The position numbers and the translations under genes are program-made. DNA of 64,000 nt from Mesodorylaimus sp. YZB2_4 (Eukaryota; Nematoda; Enoplea; Dorylaimida; Dorylaimidae): assembly GCA_030248295.1 (NCBI GenBank), contig JASANH010000499.1, positions 558,001-622,000 of the forward strand. The letters are read 5' to 3'. The notes beneath the pieces are model-generated. The model was not told where the DNA came from. It saw nothing but the letters and a program-made list of their open reading frames with translations, and made no database searches. Below are positions 1-13,300 of the stretch, piece after piece. How positions within the stretch are numbered: the stretch's first letter is position 1; the number at the start of each line of letters is the position of its first letter.

Positions 1-1690
1 AGCCAACCTCGTTTGCTTTGAATTCGCTTAGAGCTGGGCTAACCTTTTCGTTGTCTGATAACAGATTTTTTTAGAAATCTTATTTATAACCGCTTATACG
101 CTAGCAAATATAAATTTTCTCCTTGTTCTTTGATTGTTTTATTTTATTCATTTTCGTGCAGGACAGTGAGGTGAAGGGCTAATTTGCTATACAGTATATA
201 GAGTGCCACAGCGACAGCCGCCGGAGATCAAAAGTTTTAGGTGCCAAGAAGCAGTGAGTTGGTTTATAAGAGCCCTTATTGACCAGGTGGACCCAGAAGC
301 AGAAAGCGTTGCCCCTCCACATAGTGAGCTTTTCTATCTTTTTAAAATCTCAACTTATATACAGCGCTCCTATTTTATTTTTTGCGAGATATCTCGTCAA
401 ATAATGACAGTTCGAGGTGACTGGCAGTTGCATTCTTCACGTATGGCAGTGACAGCAACAGCAAGTTTTGGGTATAAGCCAGCTGCCAGTACCTGGACTT
501 CTACCAACCCCATTTTTGCGAAATCAGACTGCTTGCAAAAGGTGCAGAGCAGATTTTGTCTGAATGCAATGCATGATTGCTTCTTAGTTACATCGATAGT
601 GATATTGACATATGTAACACACAGATACACGCATGGTTTGCAAAAGGATATGACTTTCACACAAACCCCGTCAGGTGGAGTACAGCGCGGTACAAATGGA
701 GTAGCTATCATTTAAATACCTTGTGACAGAAAGAAGCCAACACACCACATCTTTGACAGGACAATTTACACTGGCGCAACAGACATTTCTTCACAACATA
801 ACGCTATAGAATTCTCGTGCTCTTTCTCGATGAGAAAAAAGATGGGCAACCGCAATCTTCAAGTCGCGAATCCTCCTGACGACTTCACACTATCTATTCA
901 ACTGTATTTTGTGCGCGATATTCAAAAGCATTTGGGAGCCTCTCACTTAACGCACGTAGACGCATTGGATTGGCGAAAAATAACAGTTGATAAAAGTACT
1001 GCTTTTCCAACGCAAAACGATCTTGTCTTTCGATCCATCGGTTCCGTTCGGCTTCATGATGACCAGATGTCTGTAAGTACGTGGCGCATTGACCACGTGT
1101 TTGAATAGATTTAGCGCCACATTTGGTGACAACGCCGACCTGAAACGGGTTATTCACACAAAAATAAGTTAAGCTTTAAAACATAATCAATCGATTGGCG
1201 CTGATATCGAGTTTTTGGCATTACTTTCTGCACAAATCGTTAGGCCACTTTGAAGATTCACGTCACTTTTTTGAGTCATACATACCTGTCACGGACAGCC
1301 TGGCACTTACTGGTAGCCTTCTTCCTGAATTGGCATTGCGCTACTTGTATCCAACACCAGTAAGCTGGCAATCACTGCCAAGAACATGACCTGTAAAAAG
1401 TAGAAGGCATTTAGCCAGTTGAGTTGTGATGAACCCTTCTTATAAATATCCCGTTGAACTGAAAATGGAGACCGAAGCTTGGTCTCCTACTGATTCGCGG
1501 AATGTGATCCCAAGGCAGCACTGAGGGTTGCGAAGAATTTATATATCCAGCATTCGCCTACACATTCCTCATGAGGAGAGTGGGGCTGCCACTTGTAAAA
1601 TATGTGAAAAACACCGGCGCCAAGGTAATCGCTATCGCACGTCGACGCTGGTGCTGATTTGGGTAATCAGGGCAAGCATTGAAGGGGCAG
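1..1690. other. No recognised gene
   Basis: Nothing here has a recognisable domain, consistent splice signals or RNA fold. The open frames are short, and opposing frames overlap in the same stretches, as expected by chance. Treated as intergenic or decayed repeat DNA. Confidence 0.5.
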
Positions 1691-2215
1691 TCGCCTGCCA
1701 GTCATATCCTCTTACGTGATCTCGCAGACAGGAAATCCCGCATTGCATCAGTTTACCAGAATGACTAGAATGAACTAACGTTACATCATAACAACAGCAC
1801 TGTAATTATCGCGAACATGTTCAGGTGTTCTTGTTCATTCAAGTTACAATCGACACGGCCTCAGCTGGCCAGTTTGTCGCTCACTTCTACTTTTTGCATT
1901 CGTCCTCTGGCATTTCGCTCCATTTGTCCCCCTTTTTTTCTGGCACGTGCTAGGAGCAACAGTGCCAGCATCAGGCAATCACGCATTTCCTCACTGGCAC
2001 TGGTGCCGTCCGTGTTTGTCTGTAACAGGCGGATGATCGTCAGAGTCACTTCGGTCGTGGATGGGTCTGCCATGTAGGTGTAACCTTTTCGCACTCACAC
2101 ATACCCCCATGTTGTACTTTCCTCACATTTGCATTGCCTGGTTCATCCAAGAGCTGCCCCATAGAAAATTAGTCACCAGCTGATGTGAGTTCATCAAAAC
2201 AGCGAATTATTTGTC
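1690..2215. repeat. Copy 1 of a ~525-bp direct duplication
   Basis: This segment aligns along its length with 2572-3095, with scattered substitutions and small indels. Shared landmarks are CGCAGACAGGAAATC near the left end, CATTCAAGTT, CGACACGGCCT, TCTGGCACGTG, and a right part containing GATGTGAG. The unit is offset by about 880 bp. No target duplication or terminal inverted repeat is obvious, so it is either a local tandem duplication or two insertions of an unidentified repeat. Confidence 0.7.
1861..2052 (-). CDS. Possible small coding exon inside repeat copy 1 (unknown)
   Basis: A minus-strand frame opens with ATG at about 2052 (MADPSTTEVTLTIIRLLQ) and runs about 63 codons to a stop near 1861. 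It is rich in charged and Leu/Ala residues. The equivalent frame in the second copy (about 2740-2935) has a TAA in the middle and frame-changing indels. Only this copy is open, which could be chance or could mark it as the better-preserved copy. I recognise no family. It may be a remnant of a mobile-element protein or a spurious frame. Confidence 0.2.
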   Translation of the reverse strand, partial: EVTLTIIRLLQTNTDGTSASEEMRDCLMLALLLLARARKKGGQMERNARGRMQKVEVSDKLAS

Positions 2216-2571
2216 CACACTGTCATCTAGCCTGCTCTAGGATCAGCAGTTGTATCAGTGTAAGAAGCGAACAAGCAAAAGCAAAATGCAGTTCCTGAAT
2301 TATGCGAATGACTGCAAGCATTGCAGATCTCCATTTTCTCGGCTTTGTTGAAAGATCACTGAATTTTTAGATATAATGAGATTGTGCTCAAGAAATGTCT
2401 CTATTCCATATTTTTCCTTATTGTCTTGACAATTGTCATCGCTTTGGGTTGCGTGCATCGCACAAAAACTATGGAAACATCCTCTAAAGTTGTATTTACT
2501 GCGCAGATTTTTAATGACGCCTCATCTGGTGTAAAGTCAGCGCCAATGTTAGCAGCCGCTTGGACTGATGT

Positions 2572-3095
2572 CACCCGCCAATCGTACCTACGAGCTTCCG
2601 CAGACAGGAAATCAAGGGTTGCTTAAGTTTGCTAGAACGACCAGAATTAGCCAATCATACATCGAAACAGGGGACTGTATTTCGAACATGCGTAATTGTT
2701 CTTGTCCATTCAAGTTGCAGTCGACACGGCCTTAGCTTGTCAGTTTGTCACTCTTTTCTGCTTTTTGCAGTCGTCCTCCGGCAATTCGACCCATTTGTCC
2801 CCTTTTTATCTGGCACGTGTTACGAACAGCAGTGCCAGGATCAGGCAGTCACGCATTTCCACACTGATACTGGTGCCATACTGATACAGGAATATCGGTC
2901 ACAACCATGTCGTAGTCGTGGATGGAGCTGCCATATGGGTATAGCTGTCCCATGCACGCATACAGTATTCACATATTGGATGGTAAGGTACTTTCGGCCC
3001 ACATTTTCATTGTCTGGTCCATTCAAGAGCCCATAGAGAATTGAAGTCATCAGTTGATGTGAGGTCATACTGATGGGGCATTTATTTGTCCCTTC
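2572..3095. repeat. Copy 2 of the ~525-bp direct duplication
   Basis: Diverged second copy of the unit at 1690-2215, in the same orientation. Its version of the minus-strand open frame seen in copy 1 is interrupted. Confidence 0.7.
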
Positions 3096-3289
3096 TGTTA
3101 TTTAGCTCAGGCAAGATTGGATATATCGATCGCAAGCCGAATTGAGAGCAATACTTGCAGTTTTGTTGCCTGACGCATTGCCCCTGTACTAGGGTGGATA
3201 GTCTCAAACTGGGGCCGGGCACCACTGACTCACTGGTGCCAGGCTGACAACCTTTATAGAATGCAGTCTAAAGAACTGCTTGGCTCATG

Positions 3290-3720
3290 ATCAGATCGAA
3301 CGCAGTATGGACTTGGTGATCTACAGAAACTCGGAAAGACTGGTTTAAACCAACATGAGAAGACAAAAGCAGACAAAGAAGCGCTGGAATATTTCAGTTG
3401 CACTATCGCATACAGAAATGTCCGATATGAGGTTCAAGTGGCCCTGGAAGGACTCAGAGGTCAAGCCGCGAGAAAATTATAAGCTCCAACCGTATGATCC
3501 CCTTGCTTGTTTGCAAACTTTCAGATGGCGGACCTGAACTCCTGAAGAAGTGAGCGTATGACAAAATCATCGCGGATCAATTACAGAAAGGAATTGTCAG
3601 AGAGGTTTTTAAAGCCAGCGCCGCCAGGTCCAGTGCACTGTTTACGATTAATTCATCATCCAGTCATTATGCCGCAGAAAACAACCACAAATTTCGACTT
3701 TGAGTGGGACTAACTTCTTA
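3290..3720 (+). pseudogene. BEL/Pao LTR-retrotransposon pol remnant
   Basis: Three plus-strand frames together give a degraded start of a BEL/Pao reverse transcriptase region. Visible pieces are a segment with RYEV followed by a WPWKDS-type motif and ENYKL (about 3410-3490), then DKIIADQLQKGIVRE (about 3560-3605), then a PPGPVHCL segment followed by HHPVIMPQKTTT (about 3625-3695). In the family the corresponding order is a YEV-LPWK motif, a YD-II-QL-GIIE segment and an HYLPHHPVI-KTTT segment, directly before the catalytic palm. At least two frameshifts and stops break the frame, and no gag, protease, integrase or LTRs were found nearby. It is dead and truncated. Family assignment rests on motif order only. 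Confidence 0.7.
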
Positions 3721-3729
3721 CAGCAGATC

Positions 3730-6700
3730 GAAAACGGGCATTCGAAATAATCCAAGAAGTATTGCAGTCAACACACCTCTCAACGCACCCCTCAATATCC
3801 CACGTTGGATCGGCACAAATGTCGAAGATAACTTTATGTTTGAACTTCATGCCTTCTTTGACGGATCCCCACAAATCTACGCCATCGCAATTCATCGCTT
3901 GCATAGTGTGCAGTTCACCACTAATATTTTTCAGACGTCAATAGCTTATGATAACTCGCTGTACCATTGCCGAATGGTTTTCTTGTAAATTCTATTGTCT
4001 GAAGTACATTCATATGCAAAAAGAATTGACTGATTGGCTCTGGGATTTCTCTGCCTTTGCATTGCTCTGGAGGTTTCACGTTCATCTAGCTGAACGCTAT
4101 AAATTTAGGATGGCCATCTCCTTTGATGCAGATTCAAGGGATCATTCATGCACCTTGCAGTGTTGCGGATGTTTTCATACAGCGAGCTATTGTTGTGTTT
4201 AGAGCTGATGACACTGAATCATCAAGTGTAGAAGCTGGCCTAAAAGTTGGCGTAAATGAGTTGACTGGGCGCGAGACTTATGCAACCCCCCCCCCCCCCC
4301 GCCGCTAAACATCGCCCGACACGCACGCGAGGTTTCCTTTTCGCTTTTCATTATACTGTACATCTTGTTTTTCTTCGTTGGTTCTTCCTCTGCTCTGTTT
4401 CGCTCTTCTCTGTTCCCGTATGTCCAAGGATCTTTTCTCCTGACAAATTTTCTCCATTATCCGCATAAGGTTTAGCAAGAATATTTACCTTGTATTAGCT
4501 TCTTATCGTTAGCCATCGTTGCCCCCACACTCCGTGTCCGGACTCGCTGTTCGCATCATGCGAACAGATTGATGAAACCCTGCGAAGTCTTCGACGCGAG
4601 TCTTAGGTGAGGCCCACGTGGACGCAACGTTAGTTTTACACATGCACCTTGATTATAAGATGCATCTGCTGGCGCAATAGCCAGAATTTTAATCCTGGTA
4701 CACTTATCGATTATAATCTGGCTAATAAGACCCTCGGAGTCGAGTCTGGTAAATGAGCTCACCATCAATCGTCATACGCACGACAAGGCCCAGATCGAGC
4801 TTCACCAGGGTGCAGCCCTACCGCCGGGATGACTGCTCCTCCTTGGCTGCTTCTTCCCTTGAACATCATAAGCATCTGGCTCTCATACAGTCATGCTGCA
4901 GCGGCACTTCTGAGATAATCTAATACTGTATGCTGGCCGCGCTCTACAGTGGGTTCCCACTGCACTAATTTTGTTTTCGAGCCTTAAAACTTGTAAAACC
5001 TTTGTCTAGAGGATCAGCCATGCTTAAGTGCACCGGGTATGGCGTGGCCGAGTAAGCTACGTGCCCAGAATCGGGAAGACATCGTAAAAGGCGGAAAACC
5101 TGAGCCAAACAAAGCAATGGGAGCGTCCATTGTAGAAATCGGCATAACATTATTAGGTTATCTAACGTGCTGCTGCATTGCTGCCAGATGGTTTGTGATG
5201 TTCAAGGAAAGGAGCAGCCAAGGACGAACAGAGTCGTACCGTCGGGCTTCGCACGGGTTTCGCGCTGACATTCAGCATCGATATGCTCGACGGATATGGC
5301 ACTAGAGTAGAGAACCCTAGCTGGCGAGCAACAGAACAGTCCAATGCGTGGTTTCGGCTTTATCACGCGCAACATATGCATGTACAGTAATCAAAAAAGA
5401 GCCCAAGGGGCAGATAATGAGGGGTTTTCTTTTCCCCGATTTAATTTTCGACCTCACGGTCCTTGTACCAGAATCCCCGACATTGCGAAGATCATGGAAA
5501 CATTGGGATTAACGATCCGTCGCATAGATAAAGATAATTTGTGCCGTGAATCGTATCTGGCCCAGGATCGAATTCGGTGCGCAGAGCAGCATTTCTAACT
5601 CTGACTTGATACCCTCCTAATCTAGGGTCCGTAAGGCAGTAAGACTAACTTCATTAATCAAATCTCCATGCTTTACTATTGTCTTCGCTTTAGCCGTTTT
5701 AGTTGCAGGCGTATTCTCTTTTAAGACAAGGCTTTCTGAGAGAGCTGACGAAATGAAGTACTGCATCCCGGCCCCATGACTTTCGTGTGTACGAACTGAA
5801 AGTCGTGAGAGAAAATAGGCTCAGTGAAACATGGCATCTTCGTGGCCTGCTGTGGTCACAACATCCAAAAAGGTGCACTGGGCACTGCAGGACGCATGCC
5901 ATCCAGTGAACCAATGTAAGGTCTGTTTGTCAGCGCCTCTTCAAGTTCCATCAAGTCCAATAAATCTACTGCATCGCTTGATAGCGTAGAGCTGGATGCA
6001 ATGCATAGTTACAGCTCAATACGATATCGTTTGTATGATCACTTCTAGTTGCTGCATACCAACTCAGGATGTGCTCGTACTGTTGACCTTTGCAAACTTT
6101 GGACTCACAGTAAGTATGATAAAAACTGTTACACAGCCAATGGTTTTTCAAGATTTCATGGTGTTCGAACCCTGCTGAACATTTCTGAACAAACCAGCTT
6201 CGAGAGGCAGTGGTAGCTGCACGAAAACTACTGTCAGGGGCAAGAAAGTGAAGTGTTACAAGATCAGGAAGGACACCAAATTAGAACTGTGGTAAGAAAT
6301 TTCTGTAGACACACCAAAATGCAGTCAGGTGCAATTGTTATTAGCAATCTCAACACAGCTTATAAGTCCCGCCAAGTGAGAAAATGTGCCCCCAGAAGTG
6401 CACATTAGGTACCCCACATCACACTTGATCACTACTCCCGCCATTATCATCCAAGACTTGCTTCCAATTATCCAACTGCGCTTCACCCACGTGCTTTTCA
6501 GATTGCACACTCGATCGAAGTCGCTTCATAATTTCCAACGTTTCCAGTCGAAAAGCGCTGCTTGGTGTTAACGGAATTTCACTAAATAGGTTCATACTAC
6601 GTCCGTCTTCTCGCACTGGTCCTTGATCTTGCTTGTTGCTGACAGGACTTCTCAACGTAATGGCCAATGACGTGGTTGATTGCATTTCTGGTGATCCTAA

Positions 6701-7300
6701 AAATAGGTCTCACATGACGGTCGGATGGTAAAAGTCGAGTAAGCGCATCAGCCTGTCAGTCAGGACACTCAGGATTCCACTCCTATCCAGTCCTTGAGAG
6801 AAGTACACACAAATAAGCGTATCTGACCTTGCACACTACACAGTCAGCTTACGAGTACAGCAGCCGCTCGACTAGAAAAAGCTAGCTAGAAGCTAGCTAG
6901 CGGTTAGCTAGAAAAAATAGCACTGCGCACGAACAGAACTGTCTTACTCCCTTGGGTCAGCGCAAACCAGCTCTAGCTAGCCTTAGACCAGAGGGATCAG
7001 CCACGCGAGCATATCACAAAGTTGATCATCTCAGCTCGCCAATGGTGCGACATGCATTAATTGACGAGGTCTGGGTGCTGAGGGGTAATCTGCATATACT
7101 GTGTGTAAGTTTATGTAGTTTTCCCGCCATTTTTAATTTGAACTTTTTGGTAAAAAAGTATGTATCGCCAGAAATTTTAAAACGTAAATTACGTTTTCAT
7201 TAAAATCATGGCACTTGCTAGCGACAATTGTCCGTTGCCTCAAGATACGGTCAGATTATCGGGGGAGGAGTAAGACACGCGTGCAGGGATTCATGGCAAA
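3730..7300. other. Gene-poor stretch, no recognised gene
   Basis: No domain, splice series or RNA gene could be supported. It contains a C15 homopolymer (4286-4300), a cluster of overlapping GCTAGC/CTAGCT palindromes at about 6876-6911, and near 7009-7115 a unit that recurs at 7724-7830. It ends at the predicted 3' end of the GANP-like gene. Confidence 0.5.
7009..7115. repeat. Copy 1 of a ~105-bp dispersed repeat
   Basis: Starts GCATATCACAAAGTTGA and ends with GCTGAGGGGTAATCT. The same string order recurs in the same orientation at 7724-7830, inside the last long intron of the GANP-like gene. Nature unknown. Confidence 0.6.
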
Positions 7301-7303
7301 CTT

Positions 7304-10300
7304 TTAGCCTGTGAAGCCCAGGCTCGTCCCTCCCCTCTTCCTCTTCCCCATGGATGTCACTTTTCGCAGGCAAAAATTACGGCAGGTGGTGAACAAACAA
7401 CCTTTCCCCAACAGTAACCCACTTACCTTCACTCTGAGTCCCAATCACATCCATCCAACTGTAGACCGACTCGTTATTGCGCCTCTTTCGGTTCACCTCT
7501 TTCATACTAACCGAGCCGTCTTCGTATCCCGACGGCAATGGCTGCGACACAAAATCGGCGAATATTCTCTTCTTGGCATTCTCAATTTCCATTGGTGTAC
7601 CCGGACCAACAGCCATCATAACGGGGTCACAGCCGAATTTCGAGATCCATAATTTCTGGCGCCTGTAAAACAGCTTTCTGTTACAAATCTGATTTAGAGC
7701 TTCGTCAAAAGCCTGCTATGAACGCTCGCATATCAAAAAGTTGACCCTCTCAACTCGCCAAAGGTGCGACAAGCATATTGGCAAGATATGGACGCTGAGG
7801 GGTAATCTCCATTTACAAGTTTACAAAAACTCCATTTCCTTGTATAAATTTTGTGCAGCACTTATCATTGCATTCACAATCAGGCAAGCAAAAAAGCGGA
7901 GAAACAGTCATCAGTTAGCAAACAAATCCCTTCCTTCCTCTTTACCAGTTCAAATTTCTCTAGCCTCCCCTTCTGAAACATTCCCTTCCTCTCCCCTTTC
8001 CCTTTTAAAACATCTCCGCAACATCGAATCCTGACCATTTTTTATCAGGTTTGGGATGGGCGATCCCAACCAGGATCGGGATCCCGAACGAGCGCTACTT
8101 CACTGGGACATTTTTACACCACAAAACAAACTTCATACAGCACCTGACTTCGTCTACTGCCAATGCCCGCACCACCGAGTCCACCAAAAACGCAAAAATA
8201 CTCTCCGTCTTTTCCAATACGAATTCTAAAAAGTTTCACTCTAATCATTCCAAATCCAGAAATCTAATTTTCTTACTTCTCGCTTCCAAAATTTCAGGCC
8301 AATTATAAAGCGACGTTGATGTTTCCCCACGAGCATAGCGCACCCTCTTCCCCGGAGGTGGTCTATCTTCCTCCAATGCCACACCCATCGGACAACTTGG
8401 AAAATCCTCGAGCACATTCCGACGATACACTTTGGCCAATACGTAGTTACGCCAACGACCAAAATATTTCCGAGTCAGAATATTAACCAAATTCTCCTTG
8501 ATTCGACCGAGCCTATCCAAAGGGGATCGAATTTCATCGCGGTAATATGTCGAACAAAGCAACAGCGCCTGCTCTTTGATCGACGCCTCCAAGATCTTGT
8601 CACGAATTTCATTGGCGAAGGCGCGCGCACGATCAGCGACTCGGCGTCGATATGCTTCGCTAAAACGAAAAGAGAACCAGCTGAATCATTGAGAAACTAG
8701 TCAGTTTAAGTTCCGATCAGATTCACCATTGCCGTATGCCCGAAGCGCAATAAAGCGAGGCGCTCAATTAGATTCCAATTCAGAAAGTATTTGGCATTTG
8801 TCTGGCACCCTCTTTCTACGGCCTGGTTACCCACTAAACTAGGGCCTCAGGCCATACACAAGAAAGCGGGTTAGGGAGACTTCGTCAGGCTATAACCAGG
8901 TCTACCCTATGCAGGCACTGACATTTAGCATGGCCTGCCCAACGCTTTCTTTCGTAGCTACGCACTGAGCTGAGGCTGTACCATATTATAAAACGGTAGG
9001 ACACGCCGAATGATGCGGATAGGGTCTTTCAATGAAGGCAAAACAGGTTTGGCTATCATCTTGAGGGTCTCACTACCTAGGCACCTCTACACAGTTTCTA
9101 TGCATCGCCTCTGGTGAAAGATAACCTGGTAGAGGCCTGACTTGATCTTTCTGCACAATTGGTCAGGACGAAGAAGGCCGGCAGTGGTTGCGGACTCGGG
9201 CAAGCTATCCAAGTGTAGAGGCCCGATTGGCAATCGATCCTTCGCACACAGCTGAAAGCGTCACCCGTCAGGGTGATGTCTCAGCCGTGGACGCCAGCAT
9301 CGACCGATCCGGCTGAAACGATCCGAGGGGTGAATCGGTTCCCGATTCGATCCGACTGCTGGATCGGTAACTAAGATTTTTTTGGGCTTCATCTGCTGAA
9401 GAATGAGAAAGTGTGGTATACTATGATGATAAATCCGGTTTTTCTCTCAAATCAGCATTTATCCCACTTTTAGGCGCCGGTTAATTCTCCTGCGTCCTGG
9501 GAGTGGTTTAACCGAGTGTGACAGCGAGGAACCATGGCAGGTTGGTGAGGACGCAGTGTCAAACACCTTATCTTCATCTATCTTTTATTTTTTGAAGCTG
9601 ATCGGCCAGATCGGAATCGGGTCGATCCAGACCCTGGATCGGGATCCAGGCCTAGGGTCGGATCGGTCGATGCTGGGGACTAGATCGGAAGACCCTGGGT
9701 TTATGGTGCAAAAGCTTCCACTGGTCACTCCCCCCAGTAATATGCACCCAAGTCCTAATTTCCCAGAGAATATTATACAATCACAAACACTGTCACTGAC
9801 TTCAATTCTCACCTTCGAACATCCTGAGCCAAGTCATTTGTGATCGAGACCACAATCTCGATCAGGATCTCATTGACCATCTTGTTCTTGAACGTATTTG
9901 CTTCATTTCGTAATGTTTCCTGCTGGCGTTTCTGAACCGCTCGTTTCCGCTCTTCCTCATGCACATGGCTGGCAGTCGCTCTAAAAACAGCATAGCTTAT
10001 CCCTCAAAATGGTAAACTATGTCCGAAAAATTTGTCTCAGTTATGAATCGATATTTCAGTGCCACAGACTGTGGATACTCAAACCAGCAAGCTGGACATT
10101 TCTTCATTACTCAGATGTGTTGCTAATCGAGTTTATGACCTTCAGTCGTCTGTGATGGCTCCCCTTCTACTCTTTATGGTCAGTTTCTTGGAACTGGTGC
10201 CTCAAATCTGGAGCCATCACTGATACTTTCCGCCCATCGGGTCTGATTCGTGCTATGATGTCTGGCGATCGGCAGACTCGGTCTTTAGCTCTTTCCCCGT

Positions 10301-13300
10301 GCGGTCGCTTAGAATAAAATCTCTTGAACCCGTCCTTGCTCGCCCAAACCCTATGGCTTCAAGTGTTCACACCAGAAACAGGTCGCTACACGAACCACAG
10401 ACCCTGATGGCTTACCTCACAGCATCCGATACCACAACAGCAAGCACCGCTTGAGCAGCCTTGGCTACCCTGGCCACCCTCTTGGTCGTTTGAGCAACCT
10501 CCGTGCGCACAACCGAGTCCAATACTGTCGATGCGACTGCTCTAGCTGTCTAAACAACACACACCGTTACCTCACGATCAGGTTATCACATGGGCTCAGA
10601 GACCACCAAACCTGATTCAAATTCTTGTGCTCCACTTCCACAGGCTCAATCACGGATCCATTTTTAGCCTGAGCTGCGCCTTGCAAAACATCGTTGATAA
10701 CCTTATCGAAGCGATAATAATTGTTCTCGTCGAAACTGATGACAGGCGATGGCAATGTGACTCGTTCTATTTGTCCACCATTCAGTATCTGAAACAGTAT
10801 CAGCGTCAGCGCCACAGGCACACACTCCTTCAACCACGCCGCCCGGACTATCCTATCCTTCCCTTCCTGCACGCATGACTCAGCTGCCTAAAGTTTGAAA
10901 GGCTTATCAACTGCCACAAACAATGCAGCGACTATGGCAGTACAGCCCACCTTATAAAACACCACATTTTAAATTAGACCCACATCATGACTGAACCTAA
11001 GCCACTCACTGGCATCAGTGCACTTAACAGGAGTGGTCCCAGATGCAGGTACGGACAAAGTCCCCAGGCTGGCGATTTGCATTCATAGAAATTTCCCCCC
11101 ATTTTCAAATCTGAAATCAATTTTAAAAAATTTCTTGCTATGTTTAAAAGGTTCGAGGGTGCCTTTCTCTTCCGACAGCCGAGTTATCTTGGTCAGCGTA
11201 AGGACAACCCAGTTAGGCACGGTTACACCAAGAACGGCCTCGTGGGTTAGGCGTCTGCTTCTCACGCCGAATGTGCAGTTACGGGCGAGTATTCGACTCG
11301 CGGGCCGGTAAATCATTTCGTGTAAAATGAGTCCCTTCACCCTCGAGTGCGCAAAAGCGTTTGGTGATGTGGTAAACACGAACATTAACATAAACCACCC
11401 AATAAGCAGGCACCACCCCTTCTGCCTTCTGCCCACAAAGACGCACTCACCACACTGCACCTACCTCTCCAACACTCGCCTGACGTTTCGCCTCCACCAA
11501 TACAGTCGACTTCTTCAAGGAAGGCGCCTGCTGCTGTTCGTCGCCATGACCCGTCTGCCATCGATTCAATACGAACAAGGACCCGTCTTGCGGATGCGCG
11601 GTCAACCCGTTTGATAAACCGAAACTGACAGCTTCTTCAGCATTTTCGAATCCTAGCCAACGAATTAGATCGACCACTGGCAGCTAAACTTAGGGAGCTT
11701 TAAATCACACGTTTAAAATTAAAATTCACAGCCCTCACCTGCGAATTAGCTCCGTACGAGCGGATCAATGTCGCCAAAGCCTTTGCTCTGACATCGTTGA
11801 AATATCGATGAGCAATGCAAGCTTGCAAGTACGTAGCGCGACGACGAACAAGGCGAAAGAATTCTATGTAATTGTTATTCTGCATGGCCGAAAACAGTTT
11901 CAAGGCGCATCGCACGTGCGTCGACTGGCGAACATTCAAATTATAGGTCAGAATTTGCCTGAAATCAAAGTATCTCATTCTCCGTTTGAAGCAAAGACTC
12001 TTATATGAAACTTCAAGATACTGTGCCCATTTTGGGATTACAGCGAAACATTACCAAATGATAAAACTGAGTTTACAGTTGCAAAAAACTGCTCGCCACA
12101 GTGTATGAATAACCAGTCAATCGCGCAGCATGTGACCACTGAGCACCGTAGACATTCTCACCTGAGTACATCCGTGTCGTTCAAGCTCAATAGCACATCG
12201 TACGACCGGAATTCCGCTTCATTCTCGCACATTTCTCCTTTCTTGCTCATGTCTTCGTACAAATGTTTCAGACTTTGTAAGCATTTGGTCAAGTTTTCTT
12301 AAAAAACGAGAAATCAATAAAATTTTACCCGAATCAAAGAAATATTTTCTCACCGGTATTCATTTTCTGATCGAATTCTCCAATATCCAATTCACAAAGT
12401 CGATGTGCGCAAAAAATATGAAAACGAGCGCATTTTTCCAAAAGTAAAAGAGCTACGTCGCCTTCTAGCATTTGTTGAGTCATGTCCTAAAAAGTCCAAT
12501 ATAAAATCAGATTTCGAACAGATTAGAAAAACAAATTACTTTTCGAATAGCTCGCGTTCTTTTCCATAAGAAGTCATACCAACCGGCCAGTTGAGATTCC
12601 TCGCTGGGTTCATTAAGAGCGATTTCGGTCAGTAAGTAATTCATTGTCAAATGCAGTACAGGAGCGGGACGTAATTCGTGCGGGAGTGGCTCTTCCTGAG
12701 ATAATCAATACGTACTGTTTTGGATTCTGGCAGCAAGCAGAGCCCTAACCCTTGGACACGTCTGATCTGGGGGACTAGCCGTGACACCCCCCCCCCCCCC
12801 CTTACGGCAGTAACATATTCGATCAGTGGCCCAACGATGCGGCATAATCGAAGACAAAAGTTAGAAAAACCGCCGATGAAAAGAGAAAGGCCAAAGATAC
12901 CTGATCAGCCGCAGATCGTCCATAATCTTTGATAGCTCGACGATGATCGACCCCAGCGTCGTGAGGTCCGCCACTTGATGGTGATAATTCGTAAGACGAT
13001 AACCGTTTTTGAACTTCGCGTTCGTATCTTTCTTTTTCTGGACACATGTCCGGACACGTCCCAACCAGAACTGTAGCTTTGTTGACATCCTGCACGCGAT
13101 GACGAACTGAAACAGAAATAGAATAACTAAAAACTGCAAAGAAGGCCAAGGTTCTACATACGTTTCCGAAGAATCTTATCTCGTTGTTCGAGCAATTGAT
13201 ATTTTTCGTAAGGCGTTTCCGCCCGGGTGCCGATCAACGCCTTCAGAGATGTGACTAAAAAAGAACAGGTAAAGGACGAAGGACAGAAAACAGATGGGGT

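Noticed and set aside
203..715. 170-codon plus-strand open frame
   Set aside because: Starts at a non-ATG codon, mixed composition, no domain, and an opposite-strand frame overlaps it.
5039..5598. Consecutive plus-strand frames with a hydrophobic stretch, considered as a Cys-loop receptor piece
   Set aside because: No conserved channel motif appears in any frame and no splice sites connect the pieces.
10612..10620. Alternative donor CAG|GTTTGG for GANP-like exon 9
   Set aside because: It would leave phase 0, while the next exons need phase 2; the GTGAG|GTAACG donor at 10571 fits both following exons.
11083..11460. 125-codon minus-strand open frame between GANP-like exons
   Set aside because: It overlaps the SINE insertion, and flanking exons 11465 and 10788 join in phase without it.
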